A stretch of 64,000 nt of DNA from contig NZ_JAHKRM010000006.1 of NCBI RefSeq assembly GCF_019396345.1, positions 186,001 to 250,000 on the forward strand. The letters run 5' to 3'. A model generated the notes under the pieces. The model did not search any database. It was not told the origin of the DNA and worked only from the letters and a program-made list of their open reading frames with translations. The position numbers and the translations under genes are program-made. This document shows, piece after piece, positions 1 through 7,739 of the stretch; within the stretch, counting starts at the first letter, position 1, and each line of letters starts with the position of its first letter. This DNA is from Nonomuraea guangzhouensis. Lineage in GTDB: Bacteria; Actinomycetota; Actinomycetes; Streptosporangiales; Streptosporangiaceae.

Positions 1-37
1 TATGGGGGATGAGGCTTGACTGAGTTACGATCAGGAC

Positions 38-409
38 ATGGACGGCTACTTCGGGTCCTATGTGCTGGTCGCCGCGCTGCTCGCCATCGGCGTGGCCATC
101 GTGGCCGGGGCCCTCACGGTCAACCGTCTCCTGCGCCCGACCAGGCCGACGGCCGACAAGCTGACCACCTACGAGTGCGGCGTCGACCCCGTCGGCGACG
201 GCTGGGCCCAGTCGCAGGTGCGTTACTACGTCTTCACGTACCTGTACGTGGTCTTCGCCGTGGACGCCGTATTCCTGTTCCCGTGGGCCACGGTCTTCGA
301 CGCGCCGGGATACGGGCTGACGACGCTCGTGGAGATGTTCGTCTTCCTGGGGTTCATCGCGCTCGGCATCCTCTACGCCTGGCGGAAGCGCGTACTCGGC
401 TGGACTTAG
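38..409 (+). CDS. nuoA: NADH-quinone oxidoreductase subunit A (NuoA)
   Basis: Small membrane subunit of respiratory complex I, 123 residues, the usual family length. Three hydrophobic segments are visible at about residues 8-28, 62-82 and 92-115. The first cytoplasmic loop carries the family signature YECGVDP with its conserved Cys, and the protein ends in a basic tail after the third helix. The ATG at 38 follows a short purine stretch. It opens a cluster read in one direction with nuoB, nuoC and nuoH. The window begins 37 bases upstream, so the promoter is not fully visible. The assignment is secure from the loop motif and from context. Confidence 0.95.
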   Translation: MDGYFGSYVLVAALLAIGVAIVAGALTVNRLLRPTRPTADKLTTYECGVDPVGDGWAQSQVRYYVFTYLYVVFAVDAVFLFPWATVFDAPGYGLTTLVEMFVFLGFIALGILYAWRKRVLGWT

Positions 410-476
410 GTTGTTTTTCGGTCGATCATCCGCCGCCCCCCTACTCCTTGGGTAGATCACGCGGGACAATGGCCTT

Positions 477-1007
477 ATGGCAGCCACGGATCTCCCGATG
501 CCCACGGTGGGGCCGATCTCGCGCTTGGCACCCAAGCCGATGCGCTTCGTGCTCAACTGGGGGCGGCGTTATTCGCTGTGGGTGTTCAACTTCGGGCTCG
601 CCTGCTGCGCGATCGAGTTCATCGCGACCTCGATGAGCCGCCATGACTTCATCCGGTTCGGGGTGATCCCGTTCGCCAACGGGCCGCGCCAGGCCGACCT
701 GATGATCGTCTCGGGCACCGTCACCGACAAGATGGCCCCCGCCGTCAAGCGCCTCTACGAGCAGATGCCCGATCCGAAGTACGTGATCTCGTTCGGCGCC
801 TGCTCCAACACCGGCGGCCCCTACTGGGACTCCTACTGCGTCACCAACGGCGTCGACCAGATCATTCCCGTCGATGTCTATGTGCCCGGCTGCCCGCCCA
901 GACCGGAGGCGCTGCTCCACGGGATCATGAAGCTCCAGGAGAAGATCGCCGCCGAGAAGCTCAGCGACCGCTACGTCTGGTCCCGCTCGCATGGGGATGT
1001 CTCGTGA
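477..1007 (+). CDS. nuoB: NADH-quinone oxidoreductase subunit B (NuoB), N2 cluster protein
   Basis: Peripheral-arm subunit that holds the terminal [4Fe-4S] cluster N2 and passes electrons to quinone. The 176-residue protein has the four cluster ligands in the expected places: the adjacent pair C43-C44 in [11 protein letters not shown]109 in FGACSNTGG and C139 in VPGCPPRPE. The stop overlaps the GTG start of nuoC by four bases, which implies translational coupling. The 67-base gap after nuoA contains no gene. Everything needed for cluster binding is present. Its usual structural partner NuoD is not encoded in this cluster. Confidence 0.96.
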   Translation: MAATDLPMPTVGPISRLAPKPMRFVLNWGRRYSLWVFNFGLACCAIEFIATSMSRHDFIRFGVIPFANGPRQADLMIVSGTVTDKMAPAVKRLYEQMPDPKYVISFGACSNTGGPYWDSYCVTNGVDQIIPVDVYVPGCPPRPEALLHGIMKLQEKIAAEKLSDRYVWSRSHGDVS

Positions 1008-1537
1008 CGCTTGAGGAGCGCTTCGGCGAGCGGGTCTCCGTCTCCACTTCCTTCGGCGAGTCCACCGTCGACGTCGGCCCGGCCGACTGGATCGAGGTCC
1101 TGACCTTCCTCAGGGACTCCGGCCACACCTTCTTCGACTGGCTGACCGGCGTCGACGATCCGCCTGACGGGTTCTTCGTGGTCGCCCACGTCTACGACCC
1201 CGAATCGTGCGAGCGGGTGCTCGTCCGCACCCGGGTGCCGCGCGAAGATCCGCGGCTGCCCTCCGCCGTGGGCGTCTACCGGGGCGCCAACTGGCACGAG
1301 CGCGAGACGTACGAGATGTTCGGGGTGCTCTTCGACGGCCACCCCTATCTGGTGCCGCTGTTGCTGCCCGACGGGTTCGAGGGGCATCCGCTGCGCAAGG
1401 ACTTCATCCTCGCCGCCCGGGTGGCCAAGCCCTGGCCGGGAGCCAAGGAGCCGGGCGAATCCGGGCACGGCTCGCCGAGCCGGCGCAAGACGCTGCCGCC
1501 TGGCGTACCCGCCGACTGGGGGACACCCGATGCTTGA
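1004..1537 (+). CDS. nuoC: NADH-quinone oxidoreductase subunit C (NuoC)
   Basis: Peripheral-arm subunit of complex I (30-kDa subunit family), 177 residues. The family signature [16 protein letters not shown] followed by the LRKDF element is present at about residues 100-135, and the fold begins with the usual N-terminal alpha/beta segment. The start is GTG, overlapping the nuoB stop as GTGA. The end overlaps the nuoH start by eight bases. No NuoD domain is fused to it: the frame stops shortly after the NuoC signature with a short basic, proline-containing tail. In most actinobacterial complete operons nuoD follows here, so its absence is notable. Confidence 0.93.
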   Translation: MTLEERFGERVSVSTSFGESTVDVGPADWIEVLTFLRDSGHTFFDWLTGVDDPPDGFFVVAHVYDPESCERVLVRTRVPREDPRLPSAVGVYRGANWHERETYEMFGVLFDGHPYLVPLLLPDGFEGHPLRKDFILAARVAKPWPGAKEPGESGHGSPSRRKTLPPGVPADWGTPDA

Positions 1538-2471
1538 CGTGGTGCTGCGCTTCGCCGCCATCCTCATCGTGTTCCTCGTGCTGCCGCTGATCGTCGGGCA
1601 GACCGAGCACAAGGTCATGGCGCACATGCAGTCGCGCCTTGGGCCGATGTACGCGGGCGGCTTCCACGGCTGGGCGCAGCTCATCGCCGACGGGGTGAAG
1701 TTCGCGCAGAAGGAGGACGTCATCCCGGCCGCCGCCGACCGGCGCGTCTTCATGATCGCGCCCGGTGTCGCGCTGGTGCCGTACCTGCTCGTGCTGATCG
1801 CCATCCCCGTCGACCAGGGGCTGGTCGGCGTGGACCTTGACCTCGGGCTGTTCTTCGTGCTCGCGGTGATGGGCATCGGCGTGCTCGGCTCGATCATGGC
1901 GGGGTGGGCGTCGGCCAACAAATACTCGGTGCTCGGCGGCATGCGGTCGGCCGCCCAGCTCATGTCGTACGAGCTGCCGCTGGTGCTGGCCGCCTCCTCC
2001 GTCGCGATGGCGGCGGGCACGCTGTCCATCCCGGCGATCGTCTCGGCGTGGCAGTGGTGGTGGCTGCCGTGGCAGGCCATCGGCGGCGTGGTGTTCTTCC
2101 TGGCCGGGCTGGCCGAGCTGCGCCGGCCGCCGTTCGACATGCCGATCGCCGAGTCCGAGATCATCATGGGGCCGATGACCGAATACACCGGGATGCGGTT
2201 CGCCCTGTTCATGCTCTCGGAGTACGCCGGGATCGTCGTGCTGTCGTTCCTGACCACCGTGCTGTTCCTGGGCGGATGGCACGGGCCGTTGCTGGCCGGG
2301 TGGGTGTGGACGCTGGTCAAGGTGTTCGCGCTGGCTTTTGTGGTGATCTGGCTGCGGGTGAGCTTTCCCCGGATGCGTGAGGATCAGTTGCAGAAGCTGG
2401 CGTGGGTGGGGCTGGTGCCGTTGGCGCTGGTCCAGCTGGCGCTCACGGGCGTCGTGAAGGTGCTCACGTAG
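1530..2471 (+). CDS. nuoH: NADH-quinone oxidoreductase subunit H (NuoH)
   Basis: Membrane subunit that forms much of the quinone channel at the junction between the peripheral and membrane arms. The protein has 313 residues and about eight hydrophobic helices. The conserved loop GWAQLIADGVKFAQKED and the later loop RRPPFDMPIAESEI, with its acidic residues, match the family. The ATG at 1530 lies inside the last codons of nuoC, so the two are probably translationally coupled. After its stop the operon is interrupted by unrelated genes before nuoI resumes at 5312. Confidence 0.95.
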   Translation: MLDVVLRFAAILIVFLVLPLIVGQTEHKVMAHMQSRLGPMYAGGFHGWAQLIADGVKFAQKEDVIPAAADRRVFMIAPGVALVPYLLVLIAIPVDQGLVGVDLDLGLFFVLAVMGIGVLGSIMAGWASANKYSVLGGMRSAAQLMSYELPLVLAASSVAMAAGTLSIPAIVSAWQWWWLPWQAIGGVVFFLAGLAELRRPPFDMPIAESEIIMGPMTEYTGMRFALFMLSEYAGIVVLSFLTTVLFLGGWHGPLLAGWVWTLVKVFALAFVVIWLRVSFPRMREDQLQKLAWVGLVPLALVQLALTGVVKVLT

Positions 2472-2502
2472 TTCGGCTGGTTTGTCGGCACTTTACCTCC
2501 GG

Positions 2503-2525
2503 CTTATCCGTCTTATGTGGATAAG
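2503..2525. promoter_or_regulatory. Inverted repeat ahead of the inserted membrane-protein gene
   Basis: CTTATCC (2503-2509) and GGATAAG (2519-2525) form perfect 7-base arms around a 9-base spacer. They lie 23 bases before the chosen start at 2548 and just after nuoH. The right arm overlaps TGTGGATAA, a match to a DnaA box. It may be an operator or a DnaA site; no function is shown by sequence alone. Confidence 0.35.
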
Positions 2526-2547
2526 GGGCCTGTGGAGGGTGATCTTC

Positions 2548-3528
2548 ATGGACGTACGATCTCAACCTCGGCTTCGGCCGGTCGCGGGGGCGGTGGCGGG
2601 GACTCCCTGTCCCCGGACGGAGGTGTTATGGGACGGCTCGGCGTTGGCCGTCTCCGACGACGCGTCCGGCCAATCCGTGCGCGTGATGCCCGCGACGCTC
2701 TATCACTACCGCTATGAGCAGCGGATCCTCGGGTCAGGGAGGAAGGTCAAGACCCTCTCGGTCCGGGGCCTGGCCGCGCTCGACGGCGACGGCCTGGTGC
2801 TGGTCGACCTGCCGGGCGAGTGGCATGTCCCCGACGTGGCCGCGTTCGTGGAGTACGCGGGCCTCCCCGTCGTCGACGCCCGGGGAGAGGCCTCGAAGCG
2901 GGTCCGGGCGGTGCTCGCCGGCCGCGCCCCAGGCTGGCGCCGCTTCCGGGGCCTGCCGCGGCCGTTCCTGGCCAGGTATCGCGGGCCGGTGAGCATCGGG
3001 GTCGGCGTCGCCGGGCTGGCGGTGATGGTCTACCTGGCGTCGACCGGCATGTGGGCGGCCTGGCGCGGGATCTCCATGATCGGCAGGTCACTCCTTGACC
3101 TTATGGAGGCCAAGTGGCTGGCCATCGGCTTCAGCCCCGTGCTCCTCGTGCTGCGCCCGGTGTCCGCCCGCGTCCATCGCTGGCGCGCGAACCGCGGCCT
3201 GATCCTCGGCTCCGCCGGAGGGCCGTATCTCTCGGTGCTCCCAGACGAGAAGTTGCAGGTGCATCGGGGCAAGGAACAGACAACGCCCATCGAGATCGGC
3301 GAGGGCCGGAGGAAGGCCGCGTCCCTGTTGCTCTACCGCTATGACGAGTTGGCCGGCCTGTTCATCCTCGACGGGGAGGGCGGGCCTGTGCACCACCTGC
3401 CCGGCGGCTGGGCCCCCGACGCCGTCCACCGCTTCGCGGACCGCCACAAGCTGCCGCTGGCGGTGCACTCGATCTCACGGGAGGAGTATCTGAACCTGAC
3501 CCGCAACGCCCGGGACGCCACCATCTGA
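2548..3528 (+). CDS. Membrane protein with two copies of an unknown soluble module
   Basis: I do not recognise a named family. The ATG at 2548 is preceded by a strong GTGGAGGGTG ribosome site; a TTG at 2482 in the same frame is less likely. The 326-residue product has an N-terminal soluble module, two hydrophobic helices near residues 150-200 and a C-terminal soluble module. The two soluble parts look like copies of each other: each has a YRY core, then a strand/turn ending in LPGEW or LPGGW, then a helix ending in GLPV or KLPL. It sits between nuoH and nuoI on the nuo strand, 76 bases after nuoH, so it may be co-transcribed. A link to complex I is only positional. Confidence 0.8.
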   Translation: MDVRSQPRLRPVAGAVAGTPCPRTEVLWDGSALAVSDDASGQSVRVMPATLYHYRYEQRILGSGRKVKTLSVRGLAALDGDGLVLVDLPGEWHVPDVAAFVEYAGLPVVDARGEASKRVRAVLAGRAPGWRRFRGLPRPFLARYRGPVSIGVGVAGLAVMVYLASTGMWAAWRGISMIGRSLLDLMEAKWLAIGFSPVLLVLRPVSARVHRWRANRGLILGSAGGPYLSVLPDEKLQVHRGKEQTTPIEIGEGRRKAASLLLYRYDELAGLFILDGEGGPVHHLPGGWAPDAVHRFADRHKLPLAVHSISREEYLNLTRNARDATI

Positions 3529-3700
3529 CGCCGGCTGTCCTTGGGGGCTCAGCGGATTTCGCCGTCCCGTTACGGCGCGCGCCACGCACACCTCAGGGCC
3601 GTTGAAGTGACAGAGCCCGGCCCTGGTCGGCGGGCAGCGGCTGGGGTGGCTTGCCGTACAAGATCGCGACCTTCTCCCCGATCGGTGGTTGACGTCCGTT

Positions 3701-3919
3701 GCGTGGCTCTGCCGGTCGGGCGGCGTGGGCCCGTGCGGTGGTTGGTGTCTGCTGTGGCGGTAGAGACCCTGTTGCGTGGCTCTGCCGGTCTGTGGGCGTG
3801 GGCCCGTGCGGTGGTTGGTGTCCGGTGTGGCGGTAGAGACCCTGTTGCGCGGCTCTGCCGGTCGGGCGGCATGGATCCGTGTGGAGGCTGGCGTGCGGTG
3901 TGGCGGCATCGACCCGGTC
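3701..3919. repeat. Three 73-bp tandem repeats
   Basis: The unit starting GCGTGGCTCTGCCGGT occurs at 3701, 3774 and 3847, exactly 73 bases apart. Copies 1 and 2 are nearly identical and copy 3 is more diverged. A partial fourth copy of the unit's end precedes 3701. The array fills most of the gene-free stretch 3529-3960 between two convergent genes. No convincing coding frame is visible in it. Confidence 0.85.
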
Positions 3920-3960
3920 GGTGGTCGGCGTCCGTGACGGTGGATCAACCCGATCGGCGA

Positions 3961-5160
3961 TCAGTGGACGATGGCCAGCATCACGTCGGACGCGGACGGG
4001 CGATCGTCGGGGCTCTTGTGGAGGCAGGAGCCCACGATGCCGCGGAGGGCGGGCGGCAGTGGCGACAGGTCCGGGTGGACGGTGAGCACCCGATTGAACA
4101 CCGCCGGCACCGTATCCTCCCCGAACGCCGGCCGCCCCGTCGCCGCGAACATCATCGTCACCGCCCAGCTGAACACGTCGGACGCCGGCCCCACCGGCGC
4201 CCCGGTCAACTGCTCGGGAGACATGTAAGGCGGGGTGCCGACCATCTTGCCCGAGGTCATCGTCATCTGGTCGAGCGCCCGCGCGATCCCGAAGTCGATC
4301 ACCCGCGGCCCGTCCGGCCCGATCAGCACGTTGCTCGGCTTGAAGTCGCGGTGGACGATCCCCGCCTTGTGGATGGCGGCGAGCGCTCCGGCTGTGGATA
4401 ACGCCAGTCGCGTCAGGCTGTCCTCGTCGCGCGGGCCGTACTTCCGTACGAGATGTTCGAGCGACGGGCCCTCGACGTATTCGCTGACGATGTAGGCGTG
4501 CTGACCCGTGATGCTGACGTCGAGCACCCGCGCTGTGGAGAACGTCGCCACCCGCCGGGCCGCGTCGACCTCCCTGGCGAACCTGGCCCGTGCCACGTCG
4601 TCCACGAGGTCGTGCAGGACCTTGACGGCGACGCGTACGCCGTTGGGCGCCATCGCGAGATAGACCGCGCCCTGCCCGCCCCGCCCGAGCGGCTGGAGCA
4701 CCCGGTAGTGCCCGATCCACTCGGGCTCATGCGGTCGGCGCTGTTGACTCGGAGCGGTGGTGCGCTGGTGCAGATCGAACGGCGGCGGAGTGCTCCGGTG
4801 CTGGTGGGGAGGCTGATGGACGGGTCCGTTGCGGCGCGCCCTGACCATCGTGGGGACCAGGACGGCCGAGTGGATGACCCCGCCCAGCCAGCTGACGACC
4901 AGTCCGATCGAGACCAACCCCGACAGCGGGCCCGGCATGTCCTCGAACCGGTCGTAGGCCAAGGCCGCCATCACGAAAGAGCCGATGGAGATGGCGTAGA
5001 TGCCCGCCGCGACGACATGCCACGAGCTCCGCAGCCAGTAGGCCGCGAAGCCGATCGTGAACGGCGTCGCCAGCCCACACGTCATCAGAGGCAGCACCGC
5101 CCACACGATGGCAGCCGCCCACGCTCCGCTAGTGGGACGGGCAGGCTGGCTGTACGACAT
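3961..5160 (-). CDS. Membrane-anchored Ser/Thr protein kinase (PASTA-less, N-terminal helices)
   Basis: Eukaryotic-type protein kinase of 399 residues when started at the ATG at 5160 (MSYSQPARP). Four hydrophobic helices occupy roughly residues 12-115, followed by a Pro/His/Gln-rich linker and then the kinase domain (about 145-399). The glycine loop GRGGQGAVY, the VAVK lysine, HRDFKPSNVL catalytic loop, DFG, and the PPYMSPEQL activation-segment motif are all present, so it should be active. The usual order is reversed: membrane helices precede the kinase and there is no C-terminal sensor. It lies on the opposite strand within the nuo cluster and is divergent from nuoI. The substrate is unknown. 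Confidence 0.9.
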   Translation of the reverse strand: MSYSQPARPTSGAWAAAIVWAVLPLMTCGLATPFTIGFAAYWLRSSWHVVAAGIYAISIGSFVMAALAYDRFEDMPGPLSGLVSIGLVVSWLGGVIHSAVLVPTMVRARRNGPVHQPPHQHRSTPPPFDLHQRTTAPSQQRRPHEPEWIGHYRVLQPLGRGGQGAVYLAMAPNGVRVAVKVLHDLVDDVARARFAREVDAARRVATFSTARVLDVSITGQHAYIVSEYVEGPSLEHLVRKYGPRDEDSLTRLALSTAGALAAIHKAGIVHRDFKPSNVLIGPDGPRVIDFGIARALDQMTMTSGKMVGTPPYMSPEQLTGAPVGPASDVFSWAVTMMFAATGRPAFGEDTVPAVFNRVLTVHPDLSPLPPALRGIVGSCLHKSPDDRPSASDVMLAIVH

Positions 5161-5198
5161 GGCGGGAAGACTATCGCGCGGGACTTTCACATATCGGC

Positions 5199-5263
5199 TG
5201 TGGACACATCTTGTGGATAACCTCCCGTCAGCCTGTGGATGACTGTGGAAAACTTGGGGACAA
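5199..5263. promoter_or_regulatory. Cluster of five DnaA-box-like nonamers in a divergent promoter
   Basis: Five same-orientation sites start at 5199 (TGTGGACAC), 5212 (TGTGGATAA), 5234 (TGTGGATGA), 5244 (TGTGGAAAA) and 5255 (TGGGGACAA). The second is an exact DnaA box (reverse of TTATCCACA); the others differ by one or two bases from TGTGGATAA/TGTGGACAA. They fill the gap between the kinase and nuoI starts. No origin genes are nearby, so this looks like a DnaA-regulated promoter or titration site rather than oriC. Confidence 0.55.
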
Positions 5264-5311
5264 CGGGCCGGGATCATTCACCTGAACGGTCAAGTGCGAC
5301 ATGATGTTGAT

Positions 5312-6538
5312 ATGGCGCGGATACCGGGAGTCGGCCTCGCGAAGGGTCTATCGGTGACTCTTCGTCACATGCTGCGCAAATCCGTAACGCAGCAGTATCC
5401 CGAGGTCAAGCCCGCCCTCCCGCCGCGCAGCCGCGGTGTCATCGCCCTGGTCGAAGAGAACTGCACCTCCTGCATGCTCTGCGCCCGCGAGTGCCCCGAC
5501 TGGTGCATCTACATCGACTCGCACAAGGAGACCCTCCCGGCCCCTGAGGGTGGGCGTGCCCGCCAGCGGAACGTTCTCGACCGGTTCGCCATCGACTTCG
5601 CCCTGTGCATGTACTGCGGGATCTGCATCGAGGTGTGCCCGTTCGACGCGTTGTTCTGGTCGCCCGAGTTCGAGTACGCCGAGGGCGACATCCGCAACCT
5701 GCTGCATGAGAAGGACCGGCTCGCGGCCTGGGCCCCCACGGTCCCGCCGCCACCCGCCCACGACCCCGGCGCCGCGCCCCCGAAGGAACTCACGGCCGCT
5801 CCCCGCCGCCCCGGCGCCACAGGCGCGGGTGCCGCCCGCCCCGGCACCGCAGGCACGGCCGCCCGCCCAAGCTCCGGTCGCACCGGTGCCGACCGTCGCG
5901 ACGCCGCAGGTTCGGCCGCCGACCGTTCTGGTGTCGCGGGTTCGGCCCCTGACCGGACTGGTGCCGCAGACGCGACCGCTGACCGTCCTGAAGCTGCTGG
6001 TTCGGCGGATGACCGTCGCGGTGCCGCAGACGCCGCCGCTGACCGTCCTGGCGCCGCGGGTTCGGGCGCTGACCGTTCTGGTGCCGCAGACTCGGGCGCT
6101 GACCGTCCTGGCAGGCCAGGTCCCGCGTCCGGGTCGTCGGCACCTGCTCCCGGCTCACCTGCGTCCACATCCGGTCGGTCAGCACCTGCTTCCGGCCCGC
6201 CGACACCCACATCCGGTTCGCCCGCACCTCCATCCGGTTCGCCCGCGCCCACATCCGGTCGGTCCGCACCTCCATCCGGTCGGCCAGCGTCTGCTTCTGG
6301 CCCGTCGACACCCGCATCCGGTCCGTCGGCATCACCTTCAGGCGGCCCGTCATCCACAGGCCAGCCATCTGCCGAGGCGTCATCCACAGGCTCGGGCGGA
6401 CCGTCGTCGCCACCCGCCGCGGGGGAGCAGAATTCTGGCGCGAGCCGACGCGGGCGCAGGATGGCCGACCCTCGATCCATCCGCCCGCCCGGGCGGCTCG
6501 GCTCTGATGAGACAAGGGAGTCCGGGGAGGATTCGTGA
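5312..6538 (+). CDS. nuoI: NADH-quinone oxidoreductase subunit I (NuoI) with long disordered tail
   Basis: Ferredoxin-like complex I subunit carrying clusters N6a and N6b. Residues 1-140 are a normal NuoI: C51, C54, C57, C61 and C99, C102, C105, C109 give two CxxCxxCxxxC sets. The remaining ~268 residues are a low-complexity tail of Ala, Pro, Ser, Gly, Asp and Arg, first in ADRxGAA-type units and then in SGxxAPxSG-type units. The tail runs in frame to the GTGA overlap with nuoJ, so it is translated and not an annotation artefact. The ATG at 5312 (MARIPGVG) is preferred; a GTG at 5294 is in the same frame. Usual NuoI length is about 160-220 residues. Confidence 0.93.
   Translation: MARIPGVGLAKGLSVTLRHMLRKSVTQQYPEVKPALPPRSRGVIALVEENCTSCMLCARECPDWCIYIDSHKETLPAPEGGRARQRNVLDRFAIDFALCMYCGICIEVCPFDALFWSPEFEYAEGDIRNLLHEKDRLAAWAPTVPPPPAHDPGAAPPKELTAAPRRPGATGAGAARPGTAGTAARPSSGRTGADRRDAAGSAADRSGVAGSAPDRTGAADATADRPEAAGSADDRRGAADAAADRPGAAGSGADRSGAADSGADRPGRPGPASGSSAPAPGSPASTSGRSAPASGPPTPTSGSPAPPSGSPAPTSGRSAPPSGRPASASGPSTPASGPSASPSGGPSSTGQPSAEASSTGSGGPSSPPAAGEQNSGASRRGRRMADPRSIRPPGRLGSDETRESGEDS
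5880..6350 (+). repeat. In-frame short tandem repeats encoding the NuoI tail
   Basis: Two blocks of degenerate in-frame repeats lie inside nuoI. From about 5880 to 6115 the units are roughly 30 bases, encoding (S/A)ADRxGAA. From about 6130 to 6350 they are roughly 21 bases, encoding SGxxAPx. The units keep frame, which suggests expansion by slippage under selection for an open frame. Confidence 0.75.
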
Positions 6539-7098
6539 CCGAGGCGGTGCCCTCCTATCTTTCACCCACCGGGCAGGAGATCGTCTTCCTGCTGCTGGGC
6601 GCGGTGGCGGTCGGATCCGCGCTGCTCGTCGTCACGACCAGGCAACTGGTCCACGCCGCCCTCTGGCTGGTCGTCTCCTTCGGCGCCCTGGCCGGCGGCT
6701 ACCTGGTGCTGACCGCCGAGTTCGTGGCCTGGGTGCAGGTGCTCATCTACGTGGGCGCGGTGGTGGTCCTGCTGCTGTTCGGCATCATGCTGACCCGTGC
6801 TCCGATCGGCCGCTCCGCCGATCTCGACAGCGGCAACCGGTGGGCGGCGGCCGTGGTGGCGGTGGCGACGGCGGCCGTCCTGGTCACGATGGTGATCGAC
6901 GGCTTCCATACGGCGTACACACCGCTGAGACCCGGCTCCGGCGCCGCCAAGGAGCTCGGCGCCAGCGTGTTCAGCACCTGGGTGCTGCCGTTCGAGGCGC
7001 TTTCCGTGCTGCTGCTGGCCGCGTTGATCGGCGCCATCGTGCTGTCCCGCACGGACATTCCCGGGGGTTCGCCACCCGAGCAGACCGGGGGTTCTTAG
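6535..7098 (+). CDS. nuoJ: NADH-quinone oxidoreductase subunit J (NuoJ)
   Basis: Membrane subunit of complex I, 187 residues, within the normal range. Five hydrophobic helices are visible. The third contains [15 protein letters not shown], corresponding to the family's pi-bulge helix near the quinone junction. Translation starts at GTG overlapping the nuoI stop (GTGA), and the TAG stop shares one base with the nuoK GTG, so J and K are probably coupled. The short C-terminal hydrophilic tail is ordinary, unlike those of NuoI and NuoK. Confidence 0.94.
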   Translation: MTEAVPSYLSPTGQEIVFLLLGAVAVGSALLVVTTRQLVHAALWLVVSFGALAGGYLVLTAEFVAWVQVLIYVGAVVVLLLFGIMLTRAPIGRSADLDSGNRWAAAVVAVATAAVLVTMVIDGFHTAYTPLRPGSGAAKELGASVFSTWVLPFEALSVLLLAALIGAIVLSRTDIPGGSPPEQTGGS

Positions 7099-7739
7099 TG
7101 CATATCGTCTACCCGGCGGTCGTCTCCGCGCTCCTCTTCTCCGTCGGCGTCTACGGGGTGCTCGCCCGGCGCAACACGATCCTCGTGCTGATGTCGGTCG
7201 AGCTGATGCTCAACGCAGTCAACCTCAATCTGGTCGCGTTCGACGTGTGGCTGGGCGATCGGCTGCACAGCGGCCAGGTGCTCACGCTGTTCATCATCGT
7301 GATCGCCGCCGCCGAGGTCGGGCTGGGCCTCGCGATCGTACTGGCCCTCTACCGCAACCGCCGTACGGTCGACATCGACCACCTCCGCGACCTGTCCGAA
7401 CCCGGCACACCGGCCGCCCCGGCAACTCCCGGTAGGTCGGGCGGCCCAGCAGGTCCTGGCGCGTCGGATGATCCAGAAGGCTCCGGTATGTCGGGCGATC
7501 CGTCAGGTTCTGGTGCGGTGGACGATCCGGTAGGCCCCGCCAGGTCGAGTGGCCCGGTGGGTCCCGGCACAGGGGACGATTCGGCAGATCCCGGTAAGTC
7601 GGGCGGCCCGGCAGGCCCCGGCGCTTCGGACGATCCGGCAGACCCGACGGCTCGTCGGTTGGGCGAGCCCGCAGCGGCGGGGGATTCGGCCGAGACGGCC
7701 GAGACGGCCGCGCCTGTCAGGCGAGGGGGCACGTTGTGA
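7098..7739 (+). CDS. nuoK: NADH-quinone oxidoreductase subunit K (NuoK) with C-terminal extension
   Basis: MrpC-like complex I subunit. Residues 1-95 are a complete NuoK with three helices. Both membrane glutamates used in proton transfer are present: E35 in [13 protein letters not shown] and E73 in [10 protein letters not shown]. The following ~115 residues are a Gly/Pro/Ser/Asp-rich tail built from [15 protein letters not shown] units, doubling the usual ~100-residue length. The start is GTG sharing a base with the nuoJ stop, and the end overlaps the nuoL GTG. The tail is in frame to that overlap, so it is real coding sequence. By topology it should lie outside the membrane. Confidence 0.93.
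   Translation: MHIVYPAVVSALLFSVGVYGVLARRNTILVLMSVELMLNAVNLNLVAFDVWLGDRLHSGQVLTLFIIVIAAAEVGLGLAIVLALYRNRRTVDIDHLRDLSEPGTPAAPATPGRSGGPAGPGASDDPEGSGMSGDPSGSGAVDDPVGPARSSGPVGPGTGDDSADPGKSGGPAGPGASDDPADPTARRLGEPAAAGDSAETAETAAPVRRGGTL

Noticed and set aside
971..2320. Long minus-strand open frame (449 residues) across nuoC and nuoH
   Set aside because: It is antisense to two well-supported nuo genes; its translation is low-complexity and matches no family. Such frames are common in high-G+C DNA.
3701..3919. CRISPR array
   Set aside because: The repeats are contiguous 73-base units without unique spacers, and no cas genes are present.
5199..5263. Chromosome replication origin
   Set aside because: DnaA-box-like sites are present, but no dnaA, dnaN, recF, gyrB, parA/B or AT-rich unwinding region is near.
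5732..6535. NuoI tail as a frameshift artefact
   Set aside because: The frame ends exactly on the GTGA overlap with nuoJ and the repeats keep codon phase, so it is a genuine extension.
5436..7739. 767-residue plus-strand frame through nuoI and nuoJ
   Set aside because: Only its last part (from 7098) is real and is nuoK. The rest is an out-of-frame reading of the nuoI tail repeats and nuoJ.
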